Positions 32,967-44,529 of a stretch of DNA of 64,000 bases are shown piece by piece. The notes beneath the pieces were generated by a model. The model searched no databases. It saw only the letters and a list, made by a program, of their open reading frames with translations, and was not told the DNA's origin. The DNA lies in contig CP136062.1 in NCBI GenBank assembly GCA_032622095.1, positions 166,474,090 to 166,538,089 of the forward strand, in the 5' to 3' direction. Source of the stretch: Siphonodentalium dalli. Taxonomy: Eukaryota > Mollusca > Scaphopoda > Gadilida > Siphonodentaliidae. Both the position numbers and the translations under genes were made by a program. Numbering within the stretch: position 1 is the stretch's first letter; every line of letters begins with the position of its first letter.

Positions 32967-34784
32967 TAGGCCTGTAACGATACGCTTGGTCACGATACGT
33001 ATCGCGATACGGGGCAAACGATACGATGCGTGTCACAATACGCAAAATTTTATCCCACGAGTAAATAGCTATTCAACACTCCAAATTTGCACAACTCTCA
33101 GGTTGAGTTTTAATGATAGTTTTTCTAATATTACTGTCGAGTTTCATAATTGTTTAGTTCTACCGGTTTGTGTATGTACTAGTAGTAATGTAGTATGCTC
33201 GTACAATACCAGTACAACACAAGAAAACTAAGATGCATGCATCAGGTCAGCCATGAACTATTTAGCATAGAATAATTCAGTTCGGTTGCAGTTTAACAAC
33301 GTTACAACTGACATACGATTACACCTTGAATGTGGAACTATGTAAGAGTGAATATTATATTAATGTTCTAAATCCCATGTTTCACCTTTAGTGGTAATGG
33401 GGTCGTACTTTATTAACACGCAAGTAGTGTAATTAAGTACGGGTAATTAGAAGTAACAAATCGTTTAGTTTCTATCGTATCGGCTAAAAGGGGTGAGCAG
33501 ATTGCTGATGATGAATGCTCTCGTTAGCTGCCAATATAATGTGCATATTTGCCCCGTTACGTTTATACACTGTAGCATTGGCGGGCCAGAGTGTGTTGAC
33601 GTGTTAAGTGTTTGGTTCATTAATAACAGATCAGCAGGGATTTGTCGTGATAACGTATACGTGGAAATATGCTACCTAAACGGTTAAATTAACGGTTGAT
33701 CTATTACACCACCGTGTATACTCGGTTTAAATAGGTATATTATATAGGGACGTGTGCTCAATTTTGGTGCGGACCGATGATAAAAAAAAATCAGAGGTAA
33801 ATGTCGGCGGGCGGGAGGGCCATTTTTTCAATAATTTTTAAAGAAATTGAACAGTTGCAGCAGCAGCAAAAAAAGGGTGTACAATTGGCAAATGATGAGG
33901 GGCGGCGTGACGTGTAACTAGGATTGAAATTAGATATGCAATTTGGAGATTATTGGATGAGGGATGTTATATTAATTATATTAAAGGGACGAGGGGGCTT
34001 AGTTGTCGAAAATATTCATATTTGTTCCAAACACCGTAAACAGAAAAATATTAAAACGCATACATTTTGGTTCAAATATACGATCACTATCGCGTAAACA
34101 TCATGCTCACATAAAGACCTACTAAATTTTACCTAAACAAGAGTCTGATTGTGTTATAGAAGGCAGCACAATGCTACTGGCTAATCACACACAAATGGTA
34201 TAAACGCTCTTTATTATTTCCAAATAAGGAATTGAGCAACAAAGAACGCTCTTTATGTTTACCATCATAATATAAAGAAACACCAAGAAAGTAACTTTTT
34301 ATGCTTTGTTTACATAACAATCGTCAAATTTACGACAATAACATACTGTTTATGAGATATTTCTCATTTGTATATTAACAAAGTATGTCTATATTTGAAT
34401 ATTATGTTCGTTTGTAGCGGTTTTTGACAGGTGGAAATATGTTCACAGGATACCCACCAAGGCCTTCCGTATCTTTAAGGTATACTGCAACTTTGTTTCT
34501 TGTCAATAGCAGAATACATAATGCTATTAAGAAGTGACACAAAACACAGAACATTTTTTTTAATTATAAGTATTGAGCAGTGAGAAATATTTGAGTCGAG
34601 GAAACCAGTAACGAAAGGCGATATTAACATGATTTCTGTCAGCGAATAATTGTTTACGTTCCAATGAATATTAAAATGTACTGAAAACAAACTGCTAATG
34701 GGTGCCAGACTTTCATAAACACAAATTATGTATTAATGGTGTAACGACATATTTCGTTCTTAATTGTCTAAAAAAAATAGGGGA

Positions 34785-34990
34785 TGGGGATGTTTGGATC
34801 TCTAGTTTAACGACATTTTTCGGTCTTTAATAGTTTAATGACATTTTTCGGTCTTTATAATATCTCAAGATATAGGGGGTATTTGGATCTCTAGTTTAAC
34901 GACATTCTCGGTCTTTAATATTTCAAGATATAGGGGCCCTTAGTGGGTATTTGGATCTCTAGTTTAACGACATTTTTCGGTCTTTGATAG
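34785..34990. repeat. Short tandem phrases GGATCTCTAGTTTAACGACATT
   Basis: TTTAACGACATTTTTCGGTC-type phrases recur four or five times at irregular 30-70 base spacing, some with ATCTCAAGATATAGGGG between them. No function is evident. Confidence 0.7.
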
Positions 34991-35055
34991 CAAAATGGAA
35001 GAAGTACATCTTTGGAAAGATGTGGTGGCCCTAAAAAGGAAAGTTGTTTGGTGAT

Positions 35056-36025
35056 CTTGAAATGCAGTTTTTCTGAACAGTCTTCCTTGATTAAAGTGAT
35101 GTGAAACACTCCGGCAGACAATGGGCAGAGTGATCAAATAGAAATTAAGAATAATCTTTCTCAAAGTAGTTATTTGTTACGAATATTAATCCAAATGGAT
35201 GATACACAACGTCATTCTTATATATTAGTTAAATGCAATGACTCTCGATGGCGAAATCATTTTTGTTTAATTATAGCCGATAGTTGCGCCCCGAATCGAG
35301 ATGTAAATATTTACAATTTGGAGTAGTTCAGACGATGTTCTCTATGAAGTGGGGTGGTAGATTTTTTTGGAAATTTTCAGTGATGTTAGTAGAATGATAA
35401 CATTCCCCAGGTTGGCAAAGTGCCTGAGCACTAACTTATCAATTTCTCGCACCCGAAAAAGTCCATAACAAGTCCATAATATGTCCTTAAGCATATATAT
35501 AAATCTCCGAAAACCAAAATTCTAAAGCATTAAACGATTTCTTGAAATACAGTTTTTCTGAACAGTCTTCCTTGATTAAAGTGATGTGAAACACTCCGGC
35601 AGACACCGGGCAGAGTGATCAAATAGAAATTAAGAATAATCTTTCTCAAAGTAGTTATTCGTTACGAATATTAATCCAAATGGATGATACACAACGTCAT
35701 TCTTATATATTAGTTAAATGCAATGACTCTCGATGGCGAAATCATTTTTGTTTAATTATAGCCGATAGTTGCGCCCCGAATCGAGATGTAAATATTTACA
35801 ATTTGGAGTAGTTCAGACGATGTTCTCTATGAAGTGGTGTGGCAGATTTTTTTGGAAATTTTCAGTGATGTTAGTAGAATGATAACATTCCCCAGGTTGG
35901 CAAAGTGCCTGAGCACTAACTTATCAATTTCTCGCACCCGAAAAAGTCCATAACAAGTCCATAATATGTCTTTAAGCATATATATAAATCTCCGAAAACA
36001 AAAATTCTAAAGCATTAAACGATTT
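35056..36025. repeat. 485-bp tandem duplication
   Basis: 35056-35540 and 35541-36025 are adjacent direct copies of equal length with a handful of substitutions (for example ATGCAG / ATACAG). No coding frame spans the unit. Confidence 0.9.
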
Positions 36026-36035
36026 GCTATATTTC

Positions 36036-36158
36036 CAGGGCATATATTTCATCTGATTTTGCGAGAATCCATATATACTTTTTCACGAGAATCCAGGGTA
36101 ATTTGCGAGAATATTTACGAGAATCTAGATTTGGATTCTCGCCGAAATATAAGCCCTG
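36036..36158. mobile_element. 123-bp MITE nested in the hAT element
   Basis: Inverted ends CAGGGCATATATTTC / GAAATATAAGCCCTG are flanked by ATTTC on both sides (36031-36035, 36159-36163). The interior repeats GCGAGAATCC and CGAGAATCT. Confidence 0.7.
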
Positions 36159-37851
36159 ATTTCACTCTGAAGTGTGCCTAAATGGCATAAATTGTACCGT
36201 GGTTCCCATGTTCGCCAAAGTGGCATAAATTTATTTCAGGATAATACTAATTTTAGGCATTCATTTATATCACTGATATCAGGACAATAAATAGCCATTT
36301 CCATTGCATGGAACAAAGAGCGTTATTGTTTATCGGTGTTGTTTTTGGAAGTGGTGGTAGTTAAATTTTATACATTTCGACCCCCAATAAGTATTTCCGA
36401 ACAAATGAATTATTAACAAGCGTGACATGACATCATTGACGAAGATAATTAACACCGATCTACAAGCAATTAAAGTCTTAAAATGAGCTAAAATTTAACA
36501 TTTTCTTTAACAAATTTACATTTTTATCTCTCGCGACATAATTGTCACCAATAAAAACAAATTTGATTCATCGTGGAAGTTAGTCGGTGACTATAAATAA
36601 TGTCACCATTCAACTGAATGTTGTTGAGCATATTTCAACCAATTTTGGAAGTTTAAATGAATATTTTCTTCACACGCAAAGTAAAATTGACAAATTTCAG
36701 GATTTTAGCCTGCTTCGTTGGGACCAAAATTTGTTGTGCACACTCAACAAACGTCTACCGACACTCGCTAGGCCAAATTATGCCATGACCATGCTATAAA
36801 CTAGCTTGAAATTGGCAAAACAATGAATTTTTTTTGGTTGAAAAAATTTACATGGGAATCTCCAGTCCATATATAGGCATAGAGAACGATTATTTTTCGA
36901 TAAAAACGAAAATAATGCGAAATGAAATTCGGCACTCGTCAGAATGGTGCAGAATAACATACGAGTCTTGTTATATGCGAAAATTTGACCGCATTCGATA
37001 AATTAGTCTCGTAATTAAGGAATGTGGAATTCCGTCGCACTGTAGTGTTACTGTACATGGCCGACGCAATTTTGAAATGTAAACACGCATCAAACACGCA
37101 TCAAATTTACCTTTTGTGAGAATAACAAAAGCGCAACCGTGATCAAAGTAATACAATACACAACAACACATAGAATAAAACTGATATAAGTGAGAATAAG
37201 ACGCGTATTCAGACGTGGAATTTGACAACATTTCTTCGCTATAAATATATCTGACCCAGATAACCGATATGCAGCTGTTTTGCGCACGTCACTTTCCATA
37301 TTTGGAATTTCCATATATGGGATTTGTGTTAACCTCAATACCGATCAAGTTATCTTAGCATAAACATAAACTATATTGTAATTTATGCAACTACGACCCT
37401 GTTAACCCTGATAACTAATAACATATACCGACCAATTCATTTTAAGATCGTTATTTCACTTTGCTTTAGGCATAAATACACTCTTAAACGCACATAAACG
37501 ACCCATTGGCGTTAAATTAAATATACTCGGTATTTATTAATATTAGTTTTTTATTGCTCAGTATAGAGTTAGACCCTTGACACCTGTCAATATATTTGGG
37601 CTGAATTCATATGATGCGGTATTATTCCTCGAAATAAACAACAAAGCCGTCGTTACTTAGAAATGTCGTTTGGGCTAACATTTACACAAATCCTCCGTGT
37701 GTTCTCCTCAATTGTCACGCAGGTTCTCAGTCGACACACAGGTTATCCCAGAAACCGGTGTGAAATAAACAGCCAAGGTTTGGCTGAAATGACATATAGA
37801 TACTGAAGTCGGTAAAAGAGTTGAAAAGTTTCTCACTCATCTGTTTATATA

Positions 37852-38112
37852 TCACATAATCACAACAGCTGGCTGGGAATGATGTCGTTTCAAATGGTGC
37901 GACATGTTGGTCGTGACACCAGTCTTGTAAGAGGTTGCCGTCGAACATAATTTGCAGATCGTTTTAGTTCTGTCTGTCTTAATGCATGGCTTTCCATCCT
38001 CTTCAACTGTGTACGTCCCAAAACCGTAATACTGCCAGATTTTCGACCCGTAGGCCGCTGTCGGATTGACAAGTTTTAAGCTTTCTTGAGCAGACATCTT
38101 TCCACGGCCCAC
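37852..38112 (-). CDS. BED-type zinc finger, remnant first exon of a hAT transposase
   Basis: An 86-residue frame. Residues 23-78 fit a BED finger: SKIWQYYGF, then the C-x2-C pair Cys53/Cys56 (ICKLC), then TTNMSHHLKRHH with His73 and His77 or His78. BED fingers are the N-terminal DNA-binding domains of hAT transposases and domesticated ZBED proteins. Orientation and distance from the right terminal repeat fit exon 1 of the element's transposase. No catalytic (RNase H-like, C-terminal dimerisation) part is visible downstream on this strand, so this is either a remnant or a short BED-only protein that might bind the element's ends. The frame continues only eight residues past the last His before its stop. 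Confidence 0.75.
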   Translation of the reverse strand: MGRGKMSAQESLKLVNPTAAYGSKIWQYYGFGTYTVEEDGKPCIKTDRTKTICKLCSTATSYKTGVTTNMSHHLKRHHSQPAVVIM

Positions 38113-38255
38113 GTGTTGTTGTTTTGCGCAGACGATATATCCAATATACTAGTATTTGATTGGTTCATCAAATTAAACCAATAGGACCATGGTTTACAGT
38201 CTGAGGCTAGGTTACGGAGGTCAGTCATTTCACTTCCGCCAACGTTTGTGTCAAA

Positions 38256-38697
38256 GGTCAAAGTGCGAGCTCACGGAAACAAACAAATTTACAGATTTCC
38301 TTCCGATAACACGTAGTAAGCATTCACAGCTTACGGAAACGAACGAGGGGACCCGATTGACTTCGTATGGTAACTGCATAATATGGAAGCGGAACTGTAT
38401 CATAGTGTATCGAAATTACAAATGAATCACATATAGAATCGTGACTGACGAATCGCGATGAATCGAAATCGCGATAAATCGTTACAGGCCTACTCGAGAT
38501 TACATTATTTACGTGACTTTTGGGACCCGATTCCATGATAAATATTTATTTTATTCCCTGTCACCAAATTCAGGACGTAAGCGACCGCACACGGAAGCAG
38601 TTCTGATTGGTCGACTTCATGACCGAAAGTATAACTGAATTAAATACAACAGGTGATTTTTTGGGCTGACTTAGGGAAAGTTGGTAGCCGACAGGTA
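38256..38697. repeat. ~440-bp segment spanning hAT right end and flank, copy 1
   Basis: Matches 39296-39722 in direct orientation. It includes the right 237 bases of the hAT element, its TSD and about 200 bp of flanking host DNA. Confidence 0.88.
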
Positions 38698-39295
38698 CCG
38701 GTAGCTAGAGATGGGCGGTTTTGAAATTTTAAGCTCGGTATCGGTAAATTTTCGTCAATTTACCGTGGTATCGGTACGGTAATCAGAATTGCTATTAAAT
38801 CACAAAACCAGAGCAGAAATCCCCGGTAAATTGAGGTTTTTAACTGAACATTAAACATGGAAATATGCCCACGGATATACTACATTCGCGATAATAGATA
38901 AGTGAGGCAACACAATGACCCAAACAATTATTCAATTAAGTGATATTCACACATCTCTTTGATCATTTATACGCAGGTCGTCGCACCGCTTTTGAAAAGA
39001 ATAAGAGATTGCATGGCTACGATATCGTCAATTTGTCACATTTTCGCGAGTGAATAGAATTCACAAATCGTAATCAATAGATGGATCTGTACTATTTTTT
39101 AGAAATTGAAAGTAGATTCTGATTCACTGTTTAAATGAAATGATCAAATCGGACCTTATTTCTGTTTATGCCGCTTGCATTTTCTAACAACTGCATTGAT
39201 TGTTAGGCCCGTAACTAGGTCAGCCATCTGTGAGTTTTTATTCCTTTTGCTCGCCGCAAGGCCTGTCAAACTGATAAAAGGTCACGGTCAAAGTG
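38698..39295. other. Spacer between the two direct copies
   Basis: It starts with AGAGATGGGCGGTTTTGAAA followed by GGTATCGGTA words, which looks like one end of another hAT-type element; a matching opposite end was not found. No gene recognised. Confidence 0.4.
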
Positions 39296-39722
39296 CGAGC
39301 TCAAGGAAACCATTTTTTTTTTTACAGATTTCCTTCCGATAACAAGTAGTAAGCATTCACAGCTTACGGAAACGAACGAGGGGACCCGATTGACTTCGTA
39401 TGGTAACTGCATAATATGGAACGGAACTGTATCATAGTGTATCGAAATTACAAATGAATCACATATAGAATCGTGAATCGCGATGAATCGAAATCGCGAT
39501 AAATCGTTACAGGCCTACTCGAGATTACATTATTTACGTGACTTTTGAGACCCGATTCCATGATATATATTTATTTTATTCCCTGTCACCAAATTCAGGA
39601 CGTAAGCGACCGCACCCGGAAGCAGTTCTGATTGGTCGACTTCATGACCGAAAGTATAACTGAATTAAATACAACAGGTGATTTTTTGGGCTGACTTATG
39701 GAAAGTTGGTAGCCGAGAGGTA
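39296..39722. repeat. ~430-bp segment spanning hAT right end and flank, copy 2
   Basis: A second copy of the hAT right end with CTCGAGAT after it (39518-39525), about 1 kb downstream of the real end. It lacks the left part of the element, so it came from duplication of the locus, not from transposition. Confidence 0.88.
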
Positions 39723-39780
39723 GCATACTGGTCTTTCATGCCAGCGAACCTGGTCAGAGTATTCTGATAAAAAAAATCAG
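39705..39780 (+). repeat. Possible tRNA-derived SINE head
   Basis: GGTAGCCGAGAGGTAGCATA resembles a pol III A box region and CTGGTCTTTCATGCCAG can form a five-pair anticodon-like arm with TTC in the loop. No good B box (GGTTCRANNCC) was found and the acceptor stem is unclear. The first copy of this flank (38690) is cut within the same phrase. Confidence 0.25.
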
Positions 39781-39898
39781 AAATCGGCCAGGTACTAGTA
39801 CCAAGTTCGGTATCTGCAAATTACAGCCTTCCCCCATTACAACATTTGTCCTGGTATATTGTCATGGGTGCATCTGTCCACAGATACACATGGACTTT

Positions 39899-40620
39899 TT
39901 AGCTCACCTGAGACGAAGTCTCCAGTGGAGCTATAGTCATCACTCCTCGTCCGTCCGTCCGTCGAGCCGTCCGTCGATCCGTCCATCCGTCTGTCAACAA
40001 TTCTTTGAACAATGAACATCTTCTTCTGAAGTTCCATTGGACCGAATTGGTTCATATTTGGTGTGGATGTTCCCTAGGTGACTCTCATTCAGATTTGTTC
40101 AAATGAGGTAACTGGGTCAAATAGTTGCGAAACCAGGGCCATACATTGTAACTCTATTCATCCATAGTAATTCTTACAACAACTTCTTGTCCATAACCAT
40201 TGTGCCGATTTAGCTAATATTTGATATGGAGGGTCCTTGGGTGACTGGTGTTCAGATTTGTTCAAATGAGATCACCCGGTCAATTCGTTGAGAAACCAGG
40301 GCCATAACTCATTGTAATTCTTACATTAAATGACTTTTTCTAAAAAATATTGGGCCGATTTAGCTTATATTTGGTACTGAGGGACCTTGGGTAACTGGGA
40401 ATCAGATTTGTTCAAATTGGGTCACTGGGTCAAATAGGGGCAGAGCCAGGGACATAACTCTAACAAAAATATATTTTTGCATTTTGATCATATTTGGTGT
40501 GGATGTTCCCTAGGTGACTGGGGTTCAGATTTGTTCAAATGGGGTCGCTGGGTCAAATAGGGGTGGAGCCAGGGCCATAATTCCCAAAAAAATAATATAA
40601 AATTCTGGAACTCCTTGATC
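39899..40620. repeat. AGCTCACCTGAG / GTCCGTCCGTCC repeat array
   Basis: It begins TAGCTCACCTGAGACGAAG, has a CCGTCCGTCCGTCGA tract, then about four degenerate ~165-bp units containing GATTTGTTCAAATG, GGGTCA and GAGCCAGGGCCATAA. This repeat style is common in bivalve genomes. The minus-strand frame at 39837-40055 is a product of it. Confidence 0.7.
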
Positions 40621-40779
40621 AATTTAACATACACAAAAAAATATCACCCTCCCCCCACATGACCCAGAACCTCACCCTGCCCCCAACCAACAGCATTCCA
40701 CCCTATCTCATCTCCTAACTCAAGGATCTCTCCCAACAGCAGATTAAGTCAATTGTATTAACCTGAATTTAGTGTGTCT

Positions 40780-41850
40780 GGCATTTGCAGAATGAGGTCC
40801 CCAGAGGGTGAATTTAGTTATGCTACCCTGCACAGCAGTCTAGCATCACCAAATACACTAGCCTTAGGCCTCATCTTCTGGGAAGTATATAGGCACTTAA
40901 ATTGAAATATTTACCTACTTTCTCCCTTCTGTTTAGTTTCTATATCCCCTAATTTGTGAACATAAAATGCATAATTGAGGTGCCCAATGGGTGCACATCA
41001 CCAACTTTAACTGGAGAATCTTGATATATTTATAAACATTCCTTGCAGATCTGCTAGAAGTCATTAATTCCCAATCTATCATGTATTGTTCATATCAGGA
41101 CTAATGTCATTTGCAGAATGAGGCTCCCAGATGGTGAATTTAGTGATGCTATCCCACACAGCGGCCTAGCATCACCAAATTCACCCTCTGGAGTCCTCAT
41201 TCTGCTTAGGCCTCATCTTCTGGGAAGTATCTATAGTATCAAATTAACATTGTTGTTAGTTACATTTCCCTTCTAGGAAGTTTCTATATCCCCTAATTTG
41301 CAGAAGATAAAATTCACAATTGAGGTGCCCAATGGGTGAACATCACCAACTTCAACTGGGGAACTTCAATCTTATTCTAGGTCTTCCATAGCAGTTGAGG
41401 GCCTTATCAGAATGAGGTCCCCAGAGGGTGAACTTAGTGATGCTAGCCTGCTGTGCGGGATAGCATCACTAAATTCACCCTCTGGGGACCTCATTCTGCA
41501 AATGACAGACACACTATCACACTATTTCAAGGCTTGATTGTATAATACATTGTGTTGCTTGAGGCCAGGCATGCACAATGTAGGAACAGACACGCTTTTT
41601 GTGATGCTATCCCACAAAGCGGGCTAGCATCACCAAATTCACCCTTGGGAGATCTCATTCTGCTTAGGCCTCATATTCTGGGAAGTATCTATAGTATCAA
41701 ATTTACATTGTTATTAGTTAAATTTCCCTTCTAGGAAGTTTCTATATCCCCTAATTTGCAGAAGATAAAATTCATAAATGAGGTGCCCAATGGGTGAATA
41801 TCACCAACTTCAACTGGGGAACTTAAATCTTATGCTTATCAGATTTGTGA
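40780..41850. repeat. Tandem array of palindromic units (GCAGAATGAGGTCCCC...)
   Basis: Units at about 40788, 41112, 41409 and 41600 contain GCAGAATGAGG...GGTGAATTTAGTGATGCTA followed by its inverse TAGCATCACCAAATTCACC...CCTCATTCTGC, giving ~95-bp hairpins. They are separated by a second conserved block with CTTCTGGGAAGTAT and GAGGTGCCCAATGGGTGAA (itself palindromic). The 41409-41500 hairpin is nearly perfect. Confidence 0.8.
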
Positions 41851-42893
41851 AAATGGGATCACAAAGTCAAATGAGGGCAGAGCCAGAGACTTAACTATTT
41901 CACTACATAGTAATTCTTAAAATATGTTTGCAAGAACTAGTTGGCTTATATAGAATGGAATGTTCTTCCTTGACTGCAATTCAGATTTTTTTTAATGGGG
42001 TCACCTGGTCAAATAGGGGCCAAGCGAAGGACAGTTTCCCTCTTAATATGCTTACCGGGTAGGCCTTATATCGTGGTATGATTATGATTCATTTCAATCC
42101 AGACATGCACAAGGGTTCATCGAAAGAGCGGGAAACAAACTGAAAGTGGGAAATTTATAGGAATTCTACCGGCGGTGTCTAGGGCCCTGCGAATCGGGGG
42201 TTTTCATTTCGAATCGAATCTCGAATCAAATCAGGTAAACGATTCAAAATCTTATCTTGAATCGAATCATTGTTATGGAACCAATAGAGTTCGATCACAC
42301 CGCTTCTGAGAATGTCTGAGCACTCTTTCACCTTTCACCCTGCCACTGTCGTTGGAATTGATGGCAGGGAAATTTCCAGGGCTGTTTTGATACCTGTTAC
42401 AGGTATGGGCGCCCAAACTTGAGAAGCCTAAATGACCCCAAACTCCTAGTGGACAGTATTGAGTCAACCTGAATTTTCAAGGCAATTCAACAATATGCGC
42501 TGTAAATAAACTGTAAACATCTGCAGTTGCAATACAGCCTTCATTTGCATGTTGAATTTTTAAATCAGAAATATTATGTCATATTTATAATATATGCATC
42601 TGTATCTGTGTTGGTTCGGTGTAGAAGCCGTATTTTAAAGTTATATTGGGATATCGGTACATCCTCTGCTGGAAACAGGTGCCCCCAAATTACATTGTAT
42701 CTCTGGATTCTTCCCTGAATGATGGGTTAATGATTAAGGATTGTCCGCACATGTGGTGTTGTTTTTAAAGAGCGTTTATATACACAAGTATAAATACGGC
42801 TCAATCGGTGTGCTCACTCAGTTGTATTTCTGCGCACTCCGTACTCAGTTGTCAGCGGTGACATCGACGTAAAATGTATGTTATGTATGGTCA
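41851..42893. other. Intergenic DNA
   Basis: No gene recognised. It continues the GGGTCAAATAGGGGC-type repeats to about 42020. A hAT-like end TAGGGCCCTGCGAATCGG with ATCGAATC words starts near 42179. Confidence 0.4.
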
Positions 42894-43556
42894 CAGAGGC
42901 GGAATGGGCCAACAAACCGGCCCGGGAAATTAATATAATACCGGCCCATCTGTTCGGGGGGTGTCCACAGTCCACCTTGAGAACTTCCAACTGCACCCCC
43001 TCCCTTGAATCAGATGCAGACAAAATACACGTTTTTGCATAATTCCATTTGCACCTCTGGCCTAATATCCTATATATTCATAAACCTTGGTTCTATATAT
43101 TCCCGTTATGAGACCATTCAGATATTTTTACCTGAAAAAATTGCATAAATTCTAACATCTAGCGGTCTAACTCCAGACAAATGCACATGGCTACGGACAA
43201 AAGACCAGGACACACCGGTCTTTTCATGGTTGTTCGGCCCTGGGTGAGAAAATTTTGAAAATTATACAAGAAAATCGCGAATCCTAGCATCTAGACTGGC
43301 ATCAACTGAAGCATTCCTATTTTGTTGTAAATTTCAATTAGGGGAGGGGTGCGTGAGAATTTTTTTGGGATTTACAGCTGGGAGTTACCGTTAAAATCTC
43401 GAGATTAACGGGGTCTTTACGTGGTGTTATATGATGCTGACAAGTTCATTTAATGACAAAATTACGATTAGCCATTTGATTCGGCTGGTTAAACAACACA
43501 TGTGGCGGCCCACGTCTGGATTTGTCCCGGTCTCCCGATCGACCAGTCCGCCTCTG
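42894..43556. mobile_element. CAGAGGCGG-ended MITE, copy 1
   Basis: Ends CAGAGGCGGAATGGGCC and CCAGTCCGCCTCTG are inverted, with CCGGCCCGGGAAATTAATAT next to the left end. A matching target duplication was not found. A larger relative is at 46924-49837. Confidence 0.65.
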
Positions 43557-43675
43557 CACCACCCCCCCCCGAACGTCACATTATACCGTACTCACACGGG
43601 GTACCTGCAAACTTCACAATTTAGGTAACTTCTGTCTTTTCTCGCTGGTTTTCCGCTTCTCAGGTGTACCGTGAT

Positions 43676-43713
43676 ATATATATATATATACATGTATATA
43701 TATATATATATAT
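43676..43713. repeat. (TA)n microsatellite
   Basis: Alternating TA broken once by CATG. Confidence 0.9.
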
Positions 43714-43856
43714 TGGCAGTGCACATTATCCGAAGTAAAACATTTTACATGTGGAATAATTTCCAAATCAATATATTCTTGTTTAGTGACGGTTCCAAAT
43801 ATGGTTACAATCGGGACAATCTCAGACGCCGTCGTAAAATGGAATTCACTTCATGA

Positions 43857-44094
43857 ATTTATGTGAGAAGAGTGCCATCTTATTGGATACACGGCTGGTT
43901 AAACAACAAATGTGGCCGTCCACGTCAGTTTCATTTGCGGCCCAAGTTGTGGTTGGACGGCCCAACCACATATACTAGTACCCCCCCCCCCCCCAAACCG
44001 TAAAAAAAAAAGGATTCTCGCTTGATATACAATCACGTGGAATTAGAAATTTCCCAGTCCGCCGATCAGCCAGTGCGCATCTGTATGGTCAACT
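43857..44094. repeat. Partial repeat of the CAGAGGC family right portion, with homopolymers
   Basis: GGCTGGTTAAACAACAAATG and GCGGCCCAA phrases recur from 43480 and 49708, followed by a run of about 14 C and one of about 9 A. Confidence 0.5.
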
Positions 44095-44290
44095 CAGGAC
44101 AGGGAATATTTTTGTCGGGTTATTTTGTCCACCCAACATGTCCTTGAAACGGGTACCCGCAAATGACCTTGGGCGATATTTCGGCATCAAAGTGAAATTT
44201 GTTTGGTCAACTCGGGGCGTGGAATATTTTTGTCCGGTCAGATTGTCCACCCGACGTGACCTTGACCTTGAAACGGGTTCCAGCAAATGG
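44095..44290. repeat. Two-unit ~115-bp tandem repeat
   Basis: GGTCAACTCAGGACAGGGAA and GGTCAACTCGGGGCGTGGAA each start a unit that continues through GTCCACCC and CCTTGAAACGGGT. Confidence 0.75.
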
Positions 44291-44529
44291 TATTTCGGGC
44301 ATCAGTATGCTGTCGGCGTGCATGTACAGGGTTACCTTGAAAAACTAAAATTAATCAATCAACCAAAGCCATAGGACCAGTGGCGGGCTAATATGCTAGT
44401 ATTCATATAAACTGATTTGGATATATGAAGTTCTAAACATACCGTAAGGTAATCAATTGAGTTCCGCATCTAGCGATCACGAACCATGTAAAGAATTTGC
44501 ATAGTGTCGATACAGATTACAGATACATG

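Larger units (their letters stand above)
32967..38492 (-). mobile_element. 5.5-kb hAT element with perfect 8-bp TSD
   Basis: Left end TAGGCCTGTAACGATACG and right end ATCGTTACAGGCCTA are inverted copies, flanked by CTCGAGAT on both sides (32959-32966, 38493-38500). Subterminal GATACG / GAATCGCGAT words repeat inside each end. The only recognisable coding segment is a BED zinc finger on the minus strand 380 bp inside the right end, where the first exon of a hAT transposase is expected. No catalytic transposase domain is seen. The interior also has a 485-bp tandem duplication and a nested 123-bp MITE. Confidence 0.88.

Noticed and set aside
37090-37338. 82-residue frame with a hydrophobic stretch as a second hAT exon
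   Set aside because: No similarity to hAT catalytic or dimerisation motifs; looks like AT-rich noise.
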